Positions 42,948-52,963 are shown, numbered from the stretch's first letter. The stretch: 64,000 nucleotides of DNA from Pseudomonas sp. PH1b (GCF_000633395.1 NZ_AYMU01000013.1:99370-163369), one strand, 5' to 3'. The notes: generated by a model not told the origin, from the letters alone. Made by a program: numbers and translations.

Positions 42948-44750
42948 TCAGAACCAGGCATCCTGCATTTCCAGGCAGGTCGCGTCCCGGGTCTCCAGCA
43001 GTGTCAGCTCATGCTGGCATCCCGGCACTTCCCAGGTCAGGAAATACCGCGCGGCCTGCAGCTTGCCCAGGTAGAAGTCCCGATCCCCGGCATCGCCCCG
43101 GGCCAGTCCTTCCTCGGCCCGGATGGCCTGCTCCAGCCAGCGCCAGCCGATCACCGCATGGCCGAACGCCTTGAGATACAGCGCCGAATTGGCCAGGGTC
43201 GTGCTGACCTTGCCCGTGGCCAGATCCCCCAGCAGACCCAGGGTCACGCTTTGCAGGCGCGTCACCAATTGCTCCAGCGGCAGGCGCAGGGCATCCAGGG
43301 AGGCATGGGCCTGGGCCCGCACCCCGGTGTCGGCGATCAGGCGGATCAGGCGCTTGAGCCCGGCGCCGCCGTTCTGCGCCAGCTTGCGGCCCAGCAGGTC
43401 CAGGGACTGGATGCCGTGGGTGCCTTCATGGATCGGGTTCAGGCGGTTGTCGCGGTAGTACTGCTCCACCGGGTACTCCCGGGTGTAGCCGTGGCCGCCG
43501 AGGATCTGGATCGCCAGCTCGTTGGCCTTGAGGCAGAACTCCGAAGGCCAGGACTTGACGATCGGCGTCAGCAGGTCCAGCAGTTCATGGGCCTGCTGGC
43601 GTTCGGCTTCGCCGTCCAGGGTGGTGGTGTCATCGAACAGCCGCGCCGCGTACAACCCCAGGTCGAAGGCACCTTCGACGTAGGCCTTCTGGGTCAGCAG
43701 CATGCGCCTGACATCGGCGTGCTGGATGATCGCCACCGGTGCGGTGGTCGGGTCCTTGCTGTCGGGAAGGCGGCCTTGAGGGCGTTCGCGGGCGTAGTCC
43801 AGGGAATAGAGATAGCCGGCGTAGCCGAGCATCACCGCGCCCATGCCGACGCCGATCCGCGCCTCGTTCATCATCTGGAACATGTAGCTCAAGCCCTGAT
43901 GGGGCTTGCCCACCAGGTACCCGACGCACGCCCCGTTATCGCCGAAGTTCAGCGCCGTGGAGGTGGTGCCGCGCCAGCCCATCTTATGGAACAGCCCGGC
44001 CAGCAGCACATCGTTGCGCGGCCCCAGGCTGCCGTCGTCATTGACCAGGAACTTGGGCACGATGAACAGCGAGATGCCCTTCACCCCGGGCGGCGCGTCC
44101 GGCAGCTTGGCCAGGACCATGTGCACGATGTTTTCCGACAGTGGATGATCGCCGCCGGAGATGAAGATCTTGTTGCCCTTGAGCCGGTAACTGCCGTCGC
44201 CAGCGGGCTCGGCGCGGGTGCGCAAGTCCGACAGCGACGAACCGGCGTGGGGCTCGGTGAGGGCCATGGTGCCGAAGAAGCGACCGTCGATCATCGGCTG
44301 CAGGAAGCGCCGCTTCTGCTCGTCGGTGCCGAAGCTCTCGATCAGGTTGGCCGCGCCCATGGTCAGGAACGGGTACGACGTGGTGGCCGCGTTGGCCGAC
44401 TGGAAGTGGGCGAAACAGGCTTGGGACAACAGCGTCGGCAACTGCATGCCACCGGCCTCGAAACTGCGGGCCGCATTGAGAAAGCCGGCTTCGAGAAAGG
44501 CATCCACTGCCGGCTTCACTTCCGGGATCAGGATCGCCTGGCCGTTTTCATAGCGCGGCTCGTTCTCATCGCCCTTGCGGTTGTGCGGGGCGAAGAACTT
44601 CTCGGCGATATTGCGGGCGGTGCTCAGGGCGGCATCGAAGGTTTCCCGGTTGTGCTCGGCGAACCGCTCGCGCTGGGTCAGGCCTTCGGCATCGAGGACT
44701 TCATACAGCTCGAAAGCCAGATTGCGGGAACTGAGCAGCGTCTCGGACAT
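42948..44750 (-). CDS. Acyl-CoA dehydrogenase (long C-terminal family, about 600 residues)
   Basis: FAD-dependent acyl-CoA dehydrogenase, 600 residues, longer than the about 380 of short-chain types, with the extra C-terminal domain of the FadE-like or DmdC-like branch. Visible: FFGTMALTEPHAGSSLSDL, the core GAVMLGYAGYLYSLDYARERPQGR, and the catalytic-type glutamate in NPIHEGTHGIQSLDLLGRKL. Would oxidise an acyl-CoA to enoyl-CoA, passing electrons to ETF. No neighbouring beta-oxidation gene, so substrate cannot be inferred. Start ATG (MSETLLSSRN). Confidence 0.92.
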   Translation of the reverse strand: MSETLLSSRNLAFELYEVLDAEGLTQRERFAEHNRETFDAALSTARNIAEKFFAPHNRKGDENEPRYENGQAILIPEVKPAVDAFLEAGFLNAARSFEAGGMQLPTLLSQACFAHFQSANAATTSYPFLTMGAANLIESFGTDEQKRRFLQPMIDGRFFGTMALTEPHAGSSLSDLRTRAEPAGDGSYRLKGNKIFISGGDHPLSENIVHMVLAKLPDAPPGVKGISLFIVPKFLVNDDGSLGPRNDVLLAGLFHKMGWRGTTSTALNFGDNGACVGYLVGKPHQGLSYMFQMMNEARIGVGMGAVMLGYAGYLYSLDYARERPQGRLPDSKDPTTAPVAIIQHADVRRMLLTQKAYVEGAFDLGLYAARLFDDTTTLDGEAERQQAHELLDLLTPIVKSWPSEFCLKANELAIQILGGHGYTREYPVEQYYRDNRLNPIHEGTHGIQSLDLLGRKLAQNGGAGLKRLIRLIADTGVRAQAHASLDALRLPLEQLVTRLQSVTLGLLGDLATGKVSTTLANSALYLKAFGHAVIGWRWLEQAIRAEEGLARGDAGDRDFYLGKLQAARYFLTWEVPGCQHELTLLETRDATCLEMQDAWF

Positions 44751-44850
44751 GGCGGCGCACCTTTGAAAGGGGGGAGTGGGCCGAGTCTAGGCGCGTGAAT
44801 AAAGGCTGGATAGCAAGATTGATCGCGGTGATGCAAAGCCCAAACAGCGG

Positions 44851-44942
44851 TTGTAGGCGCTGGCTTGTGTAGGAGCTGGCTTGCCAGCGAAGGCGTCATG
44901 GAGGGCGATGCAGAGCTCAAGGCCCTTTCGCCGGCAACAGCA
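44851..44942. repeat. Degenerate REP doublet between acyl-CoA dehydrogenase and LysR
   Basis: A partial core TGTAGGCGCTGGCTT is directly followed by a full core TGTAGGAGCTGGCTTGCCAGCGAAGG (44868-44893), and a decayed inverted half (CCTTTCGCCGGCAA) lies at 44924-44938. Appears to be an old copy with a short internal duplication. Confidence 0.75.
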
Positions 44943-44978
44943 CAATAGACGGCTGTGATGAAGTCGCCAAACCAGGTG

Positions 44979-45884
44979 TCAGGCGGCGCCTTGCTCCGCT
45001 GCGGCGGTCTCCAGCAGCCACTGGCGAAACAGCAGGACCGAAGGGCTGGGGCGATTTCGGCCTTCGGGCAGCAGCAGGTAATGGCACTGCTCGATGGCCA
45101 GTTCGCCGGCAAAGGGCGAGACCAGCCGGCCGCTGTCCAGATAGGGCTTGGCGAAGCTTTGCAGCACCAGGGCGAAGCCCGAGCCTGCACTGGCCAGTTC
45201 CAGCGCTGTCAGGGACGTGTCGACCTGAAGCCCCTGGGTGCTTCGGTAGTCCTCGCAGCCGGCAGCGCGAAACCAGCGAGTCCAGAGGTCTTCGCAGCCC
45301 ATGATATGGATCAGGTTGTCCTGCGCCATCGAGATCAGGGCTGGTTCGTCCTGTGCCTTGTGCAGCCAGTGGGCGCTGCAGACCGGGACCGAGGCTTCCC
45401 TCTGGATCAGTTCGACTTCGAAGCCTTCCCAGCGGCCATCGCCGAAGCGGATGTCGATGGCGCTGTCGTCGGCCCCCATGGCGTCCGCCCAGATATCGGC
45501 CAGCAGGCGCACGTCGATCCCCGGATAGGCCGCCATGAACCGATGCAGTCGCGGGGCCAGCCAGAGCACCGCAAAGGCAGCGCTGGAACGCACGGTCAGT
45601 GACTGATCACCACGGCTGCCGAACAGACCGGCCGTGGACATGGCCAGCCCATCAAAGGCTTTGCGCACCGAAGGCAGATAGGCCTGGCCCATGTCGGTCA
45701 GGCGTACGCCGCGCGGCAGCCGCTCGAACAACTGGAACCCCAGGTACTGCTCCAGCGAGCGGATCTGCAGGCTGATGGCGGCCGGCGTCATGTGCAGTTC
45801 GTTGGCGGCGGTGGAGAAGCTGAGGTTGCGCGCCGCCGCTTCGAAAGAGCGCAGCCAGGGAAGGTTGGGAAGCTGGTAGCCCAT
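44979..45884 (-). CDS. LysR-family regulator, GcvA-like, divergent from the catabolic operon
   Basis: LysR regulator of 301 residues with the GcvA-type N-terminus (LPNLPWLRSFEAAARNLSFSTAANELHMTPAAISLQIRSLEQYLGFQLFERLPRGVRLTDMGQAYL). The rest is the effector domain. Divergent from the GMC/MLE/ALDH/ABC operon with a 160-bp intergenic region, so it is the probable regulator of that locus. The effector is probably the unknown catabolic substrate or a pathway intermediate. Confidence 0.92.
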   Translation of the reverse strand: MGYQLPNLPWLRSFEAAARNLSFSTAANELHMTPAAISLQIRSLEQYLGFQLFERLPRGVRLTDMGQAYLPSVRKAFDGLAMSTAGLFGSRGDQSLTVRSSAAFAVLWLAPRLHRFMAAYPGIDVRLLADIWADAMGADDSAIDIRFGDGRWEGFEVELIQREASVPVCSAHWLHKAQDEPALISMAQDNLIHIMGCEDLWTRWFRAAGCEDYRSTQGLQVDTSLTALELASAGSGFALVLQSFAKPYLDSGRLVSPFAGELAIEQCHYLLLPEGRNRPSPSVLLFRQWLLETAAAEQGAA

Positions 45885-45891
45885 GTTCGAG

Positions 45892-45956
45892 ACCTAAATT
45901 TTTTGACCCCAAAGGTGTGTTTTTTCTCGTTTGTCTTGAAGAAGAATTACCTAAAT
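45892..45956. promoter_or_regulatory. Direct repeat ACCTAAAT, candidate LysR operator
   Basis: The same octamer ACCTAAAT occurs at 45892-45899 and 45949-45956, 57 bp apart, in the divergent region between the GcvA-like LysR gene and the GMC oxidoreductase gene. GcvA in E. coli binds CTAAT, so CTAAAT is suggestive. A T-rich stretch at 45900-45930 could hold promoter elements. Confidence 0.5.
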
Positions 45957-46044
45957 CATGAGGCCATACAAGGGAGGCGCAACGCACCCGGCTCAAAGGT
46001 TGATGCGCTTGGGCCACGAATCATTCACACATGGGGCATAGAAC

Positions 46045-47697
46045 ATGGAGGTAGCGCAGGAGTTCGATTACATCATCGTCGGCAGCGGCTCGGCGGGGTC
46101 GGTGCTGGCGGAACGACTCTCTGCCGATGGTCGTAACCGGGTGCTGGTGCTGGAAGCCGGCGGCAGCGACCGGCGCTTCTTCATCAAGATGCCCATAGGT
46201 TACGGGCGCACCTTCTATGACGAGCGAGTCAACTGGAAGTATGAAACCGAGCCCGAGTTGGCCATTGATGCGCGACGTAGCTACTGGCCGCGCGGACGGG
46301 TGCTCGGAGGCTCGAGCTCGATCAACGCCATGGTCTACTGCCGCGGCTTGCCAGCAGATTTCGACGCCTGGAAAAATATGGGCAATGTCGGTTGGGGCTG
46401 GGAGGATGTGCTGCCCTATTTCCAGCGCTCCGAATGCCAGGTCGATGCCCAGGGCAATGCCGGTCCCGGTGGGCCGTTGTACGTTTCCGATGTCACCTCG
46501 CAATTGCACCCCTTGAGACGGCACTTCTTTGCCGCCGCCAAGGAAATGGGATTGCCCTACACCCAGGACTTCAATGGGCCTCACCCGGAAGGCGTGGGGG
46601 TCTACAGGATCAATACCCGCAAGGGCATGCGCTGTTCCGCCGCCGATGCGTTCCTGCGCCCGGCCATGCAGCGTCCCAACTTGCACCTGGAAACTCGGGC
46701 ACTGGTGCGTCGTGTGCTGTTCCAGGGGCGCCGGGCCGTTGGGATCGAGTTCGAGAAAGACGCCAGGATCGTTTCGGTCCGGGCCCGCCGTGAAGTCATC
46801 CTCAGTGCCGGCGCGGTGAACTCGCCGCAGTTGCTCCAGCTTTCGGGAGTGGGGCCGGCCCAGTTGCTGCGCCAGCATGGGATCGACCTGGTGCTGGACA
46901 ATGAGGCCGTGGGAGGGCAACTGCAGGATCACCTGGGGATCAACTACTACTACCAGTGCACCGAGCCGACCCTGAACAACCAACTGTACCCCCTGCACGG
47001 CAAGCTGCTGGCCGGGCTGCGCTATGTACTGACGCGCAAGGGCCCGTTGAGCGTCAGCGTCAACCAGTCAGGTGGTTTTGTCCGCTCCAGTGCGGGCATG
47101 AGCGCGCCGGACACCCAGCTGTATTTCAACCCCGTGACCTATTCCACGGCACCGGAGGGCAAGCGCCCGCTGATGAATCCGGATCCTTTCCCGGGGTTCA
47201 TCATTTCCTTTCAGCCTTGCCGCCCCTTGAGCCGTGGCCGAATCGATATCTGTTCGGCCGATCCCAAGGTCGCGCCGACCATCCGGCCGAACTACCTGTC
47301 GGTGCAGGCCGATGTTGATGCCGTCATCGCCGGTGGCCGCCTGGTCCAGCAGATGATGCGCACTCGAGCCCTGCAAGGCCTGGTCAAGGAAGCCATTGCG
47401 CCGGTGCTGGACAGCATGTCGGACGCGCAGATCCTCAGTGATTTTCGCCAGCGCTGCGGCTCGGTGTTTCATCCCGTGGGCACTTGCGGCATGGGCCCCG
47501 ACCCCGAGCATTCGGTGGTTGACCTGCGCTTGCGGGTGCATGGCTTGGAGGCGCTGCGGGTAGTGGATGCGTCGATCTTCCCGAGCATCACTTCAGGCAA
47601 TACCAACGCGCCGACCATCATGGTCGCGCAAAAGGCGGCGGACATGATTCTGGCGGACAACGAAAAGGTGAGGCGACATGCGGATCAAACAGCTTGA
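46045..47697 (+). CDS. GMC-family FAD-dependent alcohol oxidoreductase
   Basis: Choline-dehydrogenase-like flavoprotein, 550 residues. FAD fold FDYIIVGSGSAGSVLAERLS at 7-26, GMC signature 1 (RVLGGSSSINAMVYCRGL), signature 2 (GAVNSPQLLQLSGVGP), and a C-terminal catalytic His segment VFHPVGTCGMG with NTNAPTIMVAQKAADMI. Oxidises a primary alcohol to aldehyde (and possibly further), handing electrons to FAD then the respiratory chain or O2. First gene of the operon. Overlaps the next gene by 20 bp. Substrate unknown: choline is unlikely, since no betaine genes are adjacent. Confidence 0.9.
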   Translation: MEVAQEFDYIIVGSGSAGSVLAERLSADGRNRVLVLEAGGSDRRFFIKMPIGYGRTFYDERVNWKYETEPELAIDARRSYWPRGRVLGGSSSINAMVYCRGLPADFDAWKNMGNVGWGWEDVLPYFQRSECQVDAQGNAGPGGPLYVSDVTSQLHPLRRHFFAAAKEMGLPYTQDFNGPHPEGVGVYRINTRKGMRCSAADAFLRPAMQRPNLHLETRALVRRVLFQGRRAVGIEFEKDARIVSVRARREVILSAGAVNSPQLLQLSGVGPAQLLRQHGIDLVLDNEAVGGQLQDHLGINYYYQCTEPTLNNQLYPLHGKLLAGLRYVLTRKGPLSVSVNQSGGFVRSSAGMSAPDTQLYFNPVTYSTAPEGKRPLMNPDPFPGFIISFQPCRPLSRGRIDICSADPKVAPTIRPNYLSVQADVDAVIAGGRLVQQMMRTRALQGLVKEAIAPVLDSMSDAQILSDFRQRCGSVFHPVGTCGMGPDPEHSVVDLRLRVHGLEALRVVDASIFPSITSGNTNAPTIMVAQKAADMILADNEKVRRHADQTA

Positions 47698-48784
47698 GAC
47701 GTTTTGCGACAGGTACGTGGGTTTTGTCCGTGTAACCAGCGAGTGCGGCGCCGTGGGCTGGGGGCAGTTGTCCACCTACAACGCCGATATCACCGCGCAG
47801 ATCTTCCATCGCCAGGTCGCCCCATGGGCCCTGGGCGCCGACGGGCAGGAGATCGACAGCCTGATGACCACGATCACCGAGCGCGAGCACAAGTTTCCCG
47901 GCTCTTATCTGCTGCGCGCCATGGCCGGCCTGGACACCGCCCTGTGGGATCTGCAGGGCAAGTTGCAGCAAAAACCGGTGGTCGAACTGCTCGGGGGGAC
48001 GCCGGGGAAGCTGCGCTGCTATGCCTCTTCGATGCAGCGTGAGATCACCCCGGATCAGGAAGCCGAGCGCTTTCTACGTCTACAGGACCGGCACGGCTTC
48101 GATGCCTTCAAGTTTCGCGTCGGAGCCGAATGCGGTCATGACCGCGATGAGTGGCCGGGGCGTACTGAAAGCATCGTTCCGACCATTCGCAAGGCCCTGG
48201 GCGACCAGGTGTCGTTGCTGGTCGACGGCAACTCCGGTTTTTCTCCGGCACGGGCCATCGAAGTGGGGCGGTTGCTCGAACAGCATGGCATCGAGCATTT
48301 CGAGGAGCCCTGCCCTTATTGGGAGCTGGAGCAGACCAGGCAAGTGACCGCTGCGCTGGATCTGGATGTTACCGGAGGCGAGCAGGACTGCGACCTTGCC
48401 ACCTGGCGGCGAATGATCGAGATGCGCGCGGTGGATATCGTGCAACCGGACGTGCTGTACCTGGGAGGCATCGCCCGCTCAATGAAGGTCGCCCGCATGG
48501 CCGAGGAGGCTGGCCTGCCCTGCACCCCCCACAGTGCCAACCTGTCGCTGGTGACCTTGTTCACCATGCATTTTCTCAAGGCCCTGCCCAACGCCGGCAA
48601 ATACCTGGAGCTGTCCATTGAGGGCGCCGACTACTACCCCTGGCAGGAGGGGCTGTTCGTCGAGTCGCCGTATCGCGTTGAAGACGGCTGCGTGACGGTG
48701 TCCGATGCCCCCGGCTGGGGTATCGAGATCGCCCCGCAATGGCTGGAAAAATCCACCTACCAACTGAGCGAGGTGTCGAAATGA
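47678..48784 (+). CDS. Enolase-superfamily enzyme (mandelate racemase/dehydratase type)
   Basis: Protein of 368 residues with the enolase-superfamily barrel. Metal ligands are visible at Asp183 (VDGNSGF), Glu209/210 (FEEPCP) and Glu235 (GGEQDC). The base is Lys145 with Arg147 (FDAFKFRVG), the other half an Asp258-His285 dyad (VQPDVLYLGG, PHSANLS). This MR-subgroup layout suits dehydration or epimerisation of a hydroxy-acid or sugar acid. AAGGTGAGG precedes the ATG. It sits between an alcohol oxidase and an aldehyde dehydrogenase gene, so the pathway may use an acid dehydratase on the oxidised product. Substrate unknown. Confidence 0.9.
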   Translation: MRIKQLETFCDRYVGFVRVTSECGAVGWGQLSTYNADITAQIFHRQVAPWALGADGQEIDSLMTTITEREHKFPGSYLLRAMAGLDTALWDLQGKLQQKPVVELLGGTPGKLRCYASSMQREITPDQEAERFLRLQDRHGFDAFKFRVGAECGHDRDEWPGRTESIVPTIRKALGDQVSLLVDGNSGFSPARAIEVGRLLEQHGIEHFEEPCPYWELEQTRQVTAALDLDVTGGEQDCDLATWRRMIEMRAVDIVQPDVLYLGGIARSMKVARMAEEAGLPCTPHSANLSLVTLFTMHFLKALPNAGKYLELSIEGADYYPWQEGLFVESPYRVEDGCVTVSDAPGWGIEIAPQWLEKSTYQLSEVSK

Positions 48785-50274
48785 GCCGGGTGGCAGAGGC
48801 ATTGATTGGCGAGTATTTCGCCAGCGGCACCCTGGCGCAGTTGCCCAGCCGTCATTTCATCAACGGCCAGTGGTGTTCGCCGGCCTCGGGGCGTCAGCTG
48901 GAGACCTTCGATCCGGGTACCGGGCGTGCTTTTGCCGCAGTTGCCGCAGGTGATGCTGAAGATGTCGAACTGGCGGTGGCTGCGGCAGACAAGGCGATGA
49001 ATGAGACCTGGCGCAAGGTCTTGCCGGTCGAGCGCAGCCGTATACTGCAGCGTGCGGCCGAAGGCATTCGCACCAACGCCGAGCGCCTGGCGATCGTCGA
49101 ATGCCTGGACAACGGCAAAACCCTGGACGAAGCGCGGGGCGATGTACGCTCGGCCGCGCGGTTGTTCGAGTACTACGCCGGCGCCGCCGACAAGCTGCAG
49201 GGCGACAGCATCCCCCTGGGGCCTGACTATGTGTCATTCACTCACCTGGAGCCGGTGGGTGTCACGGCGCATATCATCCCCTGGAACTATCCCTTCTCCA
49301 CCGCTGCCCGCGGGCTGGCGCCGGCCTTGGCCGCCGGTTGCACGGCGGTGCTCAAACCGGCGGAGCAGACGCCGCTCAGCGCCTTGCTGCTGGCCGAGAT
49401 CCTCCACCAGGCCGGTTTGCCGGCCGGGGTGTGCAATGTGTTGACTGGCACCGGCGCCGAGGCGGGAGCACCGCTGGTGGCCAACCCCAAGGTGTGCCAT
49501 GTGACCTTCACCGGCTCGGTGGGTACCGGCAGCCTGGTGATGCAGGCCGCAGCCCGCAACATCACCAGTGTCACCCTGGAGCTGGGGGGCAAGTCGCCAG
49601 CAGTGGTGCTTGCCGATTGCGACCTCGAAGCGGCGGTCGAGGATGTGCTCTGGGGGATATTCTCCAATGCCGGGCAGATCTGTTCGGCGGGCTCGCGGCT
49701 GATCATCGAGCGCTCGATTCATGGCGAGTTCGTCGAACGCCTGGCCCTCAGGGCGGCGCAACTGACGCTTGGCCATGGCCTGAAAAACCCGCACATCGGC
49801 GCGATTACCTCACTGGAGCAACTCAACAAGATCAGCGCTTATGTCGACGAGGCGAAAAAGCGCGGAGTTAACGTTGTGGTGGGTGGCGCTCGCGGCGTTG
49901 ATCCGCAAAGCGGCGAGGGCTGGTTCTTCCAGCCCACGGTGCTGGACAACCTGGGCCCGATGGACCGGTTGGTGCAGGAAGAAATCTTCGGCCCGGTGCT
50001 TGCAGTGCAGGTAGCCGACTCAGTCGAAGAGGCGTTGCTGCTGGCCAATGCCACGCCCTTTGGCCTGGCGGCCGGGATCTACACCCGGGACATCACCAAG
50101 GCCCTGCGTCTGGCACGGGACATCGACGCCGGTCAGGTGTACATCAATGAATACTTTGCCGGAGGAGTGGAAACGCCATTCGGCGGTAACAAACTGTCCG
50201 GGTTCGGCCGGGAGAAAGGGCTGGAAGGCCTAGGGAGCTACTGCCGGTCGAAGTCCGTCACGGCACGGATCTGA
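48781..50274 (+). CDS. NAD(P)+-dependent aldehyde dehydrogenase
   Basis: Aldehyde dehydrogenase superfamily, 497 residues. Catalytic Cys301 (NAGQICSAGSR) and Glu267 (LELGGKSP), cofactor-binding IPWNYPFSTAARGLAPALAAG and TGSVGTG are all intact. Starts in ATGA overlap with the enolase-superfamily gene. It probably oxidises the aldehyde made by the GMC protein to an acid. Substrate unknown; closest general types are betaine-aldehyde and aromatic aldehyde dehydrogenases. Confidence 0.93.
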   Translation: MSRVAEALIGEYFASGTLAQLPSRHFINGQWCSPASGRQLETFDPGTGRAFAAVAAGDAEDVELAVAAADKAMNETWRKVLPVERSRILQRAAEGIRTNAERLAIVECLDNGKTLDEARGDVRSAARLFEYYAGAADKLQGDSIPLGPDYVSFTHLEPVGVTAHIIPWNYPFSTAARGLAPALAAGCTAVLKPAEQTPLSALLLAEILHQAGLPAGVCNVLTGTGAEAGAPLVANPKVCHVTFTGSVGTGSLVMQAAARNITSVTLELGGKSPAVVLADCDLEAAVEDVLWGIFSNAGQICSAGSRLIIERSIHGEFVERLALRAAQLTLGHGLKNPHIGAITSLEQLNKISAYVDEAKKRGVNVVVGGARGVDPQSGEGWFFQPTVLDNLGPMDRLVQEEIFGPVLAVQVADSVEEALLLANATPFGLAAGIYTRDITKALRLARDIDAGQVYINEYFAGGVETPFGGNKLSGFGREKGLEGLGSYCRSKSVTARI

Positions 50275-50369
50275 GGCCACAAGGGACGAAAGAGTGGGCA
50301 GCCTGACTGCCGGTTTTGCTGCTGTTTGAGACACATCCTAAAAAATACAATTAATAAAGGAGTCAACTC

Positions 50370-51971
50370 ATGAGCGAACTCATCGACGATCTCACCAGGC
50401 GCCTGGTTCAGGGGCGCATCGATCGACGCACTTTCATGTTGAGCATGCTGGCAGCCGGTGCCGGAGTGGCCATGGCCAGCGCCATGCCCGGTATCGCCCT
50501 GGCCCAGGGCAAGGGCGCGGTGCCCAAGCGCGGCGGCAATTTCAAGCTGGGCATCAGCACGGGCTCGACCACCGACTCTTTCGATCCGGGTACCTACGGT
50601 GACAACTACATGCAATCGGTGGGTCACTCGATCCATAACTACCTGACCGAGATCACCAACAGCGGCGAGCTGGTCGGTGAACTGGCGCAGAGCTGGGAGG
50701 CCTCTCCCGATGCAAAGGTCTGGAGCTTCAAACTGCGCCAGGGGGTCGAGTTCCACAATGGCAAGACTGTCGAGGCGCAGGATGTGGCGGCCTCCCTCGA
50801 GCACCACCGCGGCGTCGACTCGAAATCCGCCGCCAACAGCTTGCTGGAGCCGGTGGCGAGCATTCAGGTCGACGGCAAGGACCGGGTGATCATCACCCTG
50901 AAAAGCGGTAACGCCGACTTTCCCTACCTGATGTCCGACTACCACCTGCCGGTGATGCCCGCCAAGGACGGCAAGGCCGATGCGCTGTCGGGCATCGGCT
51001 GTGGCGCCTATGTACTGGAGAGCTTCAACCCCGGGGTGAAGACCGTGGTCAAGCGCAACCCCAATTACTGGAAGAGCGATCGGGGCTGGTTCGATTCCGT
51101 GGAGTTCCTGGTCATCGGCGATGTGGGCGCACGCACCAATGCCATGATCACCGGTGAAATCCATGCGATGAACCAGTGTGACCTGAAGACCCTGCACCTG
51201 CTGCAGCGTAATCCGGCCATCGAGATCGCCTCCATCAATGGTGGCCAGCACTACAGCTTGCCGATGAACACCACGGCCGCGCCCTTTACCGACAACAACG
51301 TGCGCATGGCACTCAAGCATGCGATCGATCGCAAGGCGTTGTTGCAGACCATCCTGCGGGGCCATGGCGAAGTCGCCAACGACCATCCGATCAGCTCCGG
51401 TTATCGCTATTTTTCCAGCGACATCCCTCAGCGCGAATACGACCCGGAGAAGGCCCGGTTCTACCTCAAGCAAGCCGGACTCAGCAGCCTCAAGGTTGAT
51501 CTCAGCGCTGCCGATGCGGCGTTTCCCGGCTCGGTCGATACCGCGGTGCTGTTCAAGGAGCATGCCGCCAAGGCCGGCATCGATATCAACGTGGTGCGCG
51601 AGCCGAATGATGGCTACTGGAAAAACGTCTGGATGAAAAAGCCCTGGAGCATGGACTACTGGGGAGGCAAGCCCACGGCGGATTGGGCGTTCTCCCTGGT
51701 GTACGGCAAGGGGGCGAGCTGGAACGAAACGTTCTGGGACAACGCCCAGTTCAACAGCTTGCTGCTCAGCGCCCGCTCGGAACTGGACGACAGCAAGCGC
51801 CGTGAAATGTATGCCCAGATGCAGCGGCTGCTGCGTGACGAGGGCGGGGCGCTGATTCCGCTGTTCGCCAATTACGTCGATGGCATCTCGAAGAACATCG
51901 GCCATGAAACACTGGCCAACAACTGGGATCTGGATGGCTTGCGCGCGGCCGAGCGCTGGTGGTTTGCCTGA
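50370..51971 (+). CDS. ABC transporter substrate-binding protein (SBP family 5), Tat-exported
   Basis: Periplasmic binding protein of the dipeptide/opine/nickel family, 533 residues. The N-terminus MSELIDDLTRRLVQGRIDRR has a twin arginine (Arg19-Arg20, RRTFMLSMLAAGAGVAMASA), so export is by Tat rather than Sec. The domain includes LAQSWEASPDAKVWSFKLRQGVEFHNGK, VKRNPNYWKSDRGWF and MALKHAIDRKALLQT. Binds the transported substrate for the permeases that follow. Strong ribosome site AAAGGAG eight bases before the ATG; a 95-bp gap from the aldehyde dehydrogenase gene may hold a second promoter. Confidence 0.92.
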   Translation: MSELIDDLTRRLVQGRIDRRTFMLSMLAAGAGVAMASAMPGIALAQGKGAVPKRGGNFKLGISTGSTTDSFDPGTYGDNYMQSVGHSIHNYLTEITNSGELVGELAQSWEASPDAKVWSFKLRQGVEFHNGKTVEAQDVAASLEHHRGVDSKSAANSLLEPVASIQVDGKDRVIITLKSGNADFPYLMSDYHLPVMPAKDGKADALSGIGCGAYVLESFNPGVKTVVKRNPNYWKSDRGWFDSVEFLVIGDVGARTNAMITGEIHAMNQCDLKTLHLLQRNPAIEIASINGGQHYSLPMNTTAAPFTDNNVRMALKHAIDRKALLQTILRGHGEVANDHPISSGYRYFSSDIPQREYDPEKARFYLKQAGLSSLKVDLSAADAAFPGSVDTAVLFKEHAAKAGIDINVVREPNDGYWKNVWMKKPWSMDYWGGKPTADWAFSLVYGKGASWNETFWDNAQFNSLLLSARSELDDSKRREMYAQMQRLLRDEGGALIPLFANYVDGISKNIGHETLANNWDLDGLRAAERWWFA

Positions 51972-52006
51972 GGCGTGTCTTTCGCTCCTGAAGTAGGGCC
52001 CGGATC

Positions 52007-52963
52007 ATGAACAACATTGCAAAGATTCTCGCCCAGCGTTTCGCACTGGGTTTGCTCAGCCTGTGGGTGGTCTCGGTGATCATCCTGGTGGGGGTTGAAT
52101 TCCTGCCCGGGGACATCGCCACGGAGATTCTCGGCCAGGCGGCGACCCCCGAATCCGTCGCCGCCTTTCGTCGCAGCCTGGGGCTCGACCTGCCGCTGTA
52201 CCTGCGCTACGGCCAATGGCTTGGCGCGCTGCTACAGGGCGACTTCGGGCATTCGCTGGCCAACGGTCGCGAGATCGGTGAGCTGCTGGGTGGCCGATTG
52301 CTCAATACCCTGTTCCTGGCGCTGGTCTCGGCCTGCATTGCGGTGCCCCTGGCCCTGGGCCTGGGGTTTCTCGCCGCGATCTACCGCAACAGCATTTTCG
52401 ATCGGTTCATCAACGGCTTCACCCTGACCTGCATCTCGTTTCCCGAGTTCTTCCTGGCTTACCTGCTGATCCTGGTGTTCTCGGTGAAAGCCGGCTGGTT
52501 GCCGAGCCTGGCCAATATCGACCCGTCGCAGCCGCTGCTGGAGCAGCTTTATCGAGTGACCCTGCCAGCCCTCACCCTGACCCTGGTAGTGCTGGCGCAC
52601 ATGATGCGCATGACCCGTGCCGCGATCATCAACCTGCTGGCCAGCCCCTATATCGAAATGGCCAACCTCAAGGGCCTGTCGCGATGGCGGATCATCCTGG
52701 TACACGCCTTGCCCAATGCGCTGGCGCCGATCATCAACGTGATCGTGCTCAACCTGGCCTACCTGGTGGTGGGCGTGGTGGTGGTCGAGGTGGTGTTTGT
52801 CTATCCAGGAATGGGGCAGTTGATGGTGGACTCGGTGAAGAAGCGCGATCTGCCGGTGGTCCAGGCGTGCAGCCTGGTGTTTGCGGCGACCTACATCCTC
52901 CTTAATCTGAGTGCCGATGTGCTCAGTGTGGTCACCAACCCCAGGTTGAGGCACCCACGATGA
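52007..52963 (+). CDS. ABC transporter permease, DppB type
   Basis: Inner-membrane permease, 318 residues, six helices. N-terminus FALGLLSLWVVSVIILVGVEFLPGD and the EAA loop MANLKGLSRWRIILVHALPNALAPIINVIVLNLAY match DppB. Forms the transport channel with the DppC-type partner. The TGA overlaps the next ATG (ATGA). Confidence 0.93.
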   Translation: MNNIAKILAQRFALGLLSLWVVSVIILVGVEFLPGDIATEILGQAATPESVAAFRRSLGLDLPLYLRYGQWLGALLQGDFGHSLANGREIGELLGGRLLNTLFLALVSACIAVPLALGLGFLAAIYRNSIFDRFINGFTLTCISFPEFFLAYLLILVFSVKAGWLPSLANIDPSQPLLEQLYRVTLPALTLTLVVLAHMMRMTRAAIINLLASPYIEMANLKGLSRWRIILVHALPNALAPIINVIVLNLAYLVVGVVVVEVVFVYPGMGQLMVDSVKKRDLPVVQACSLVFAATYILLNLSADVLSVVTNPRLRHPR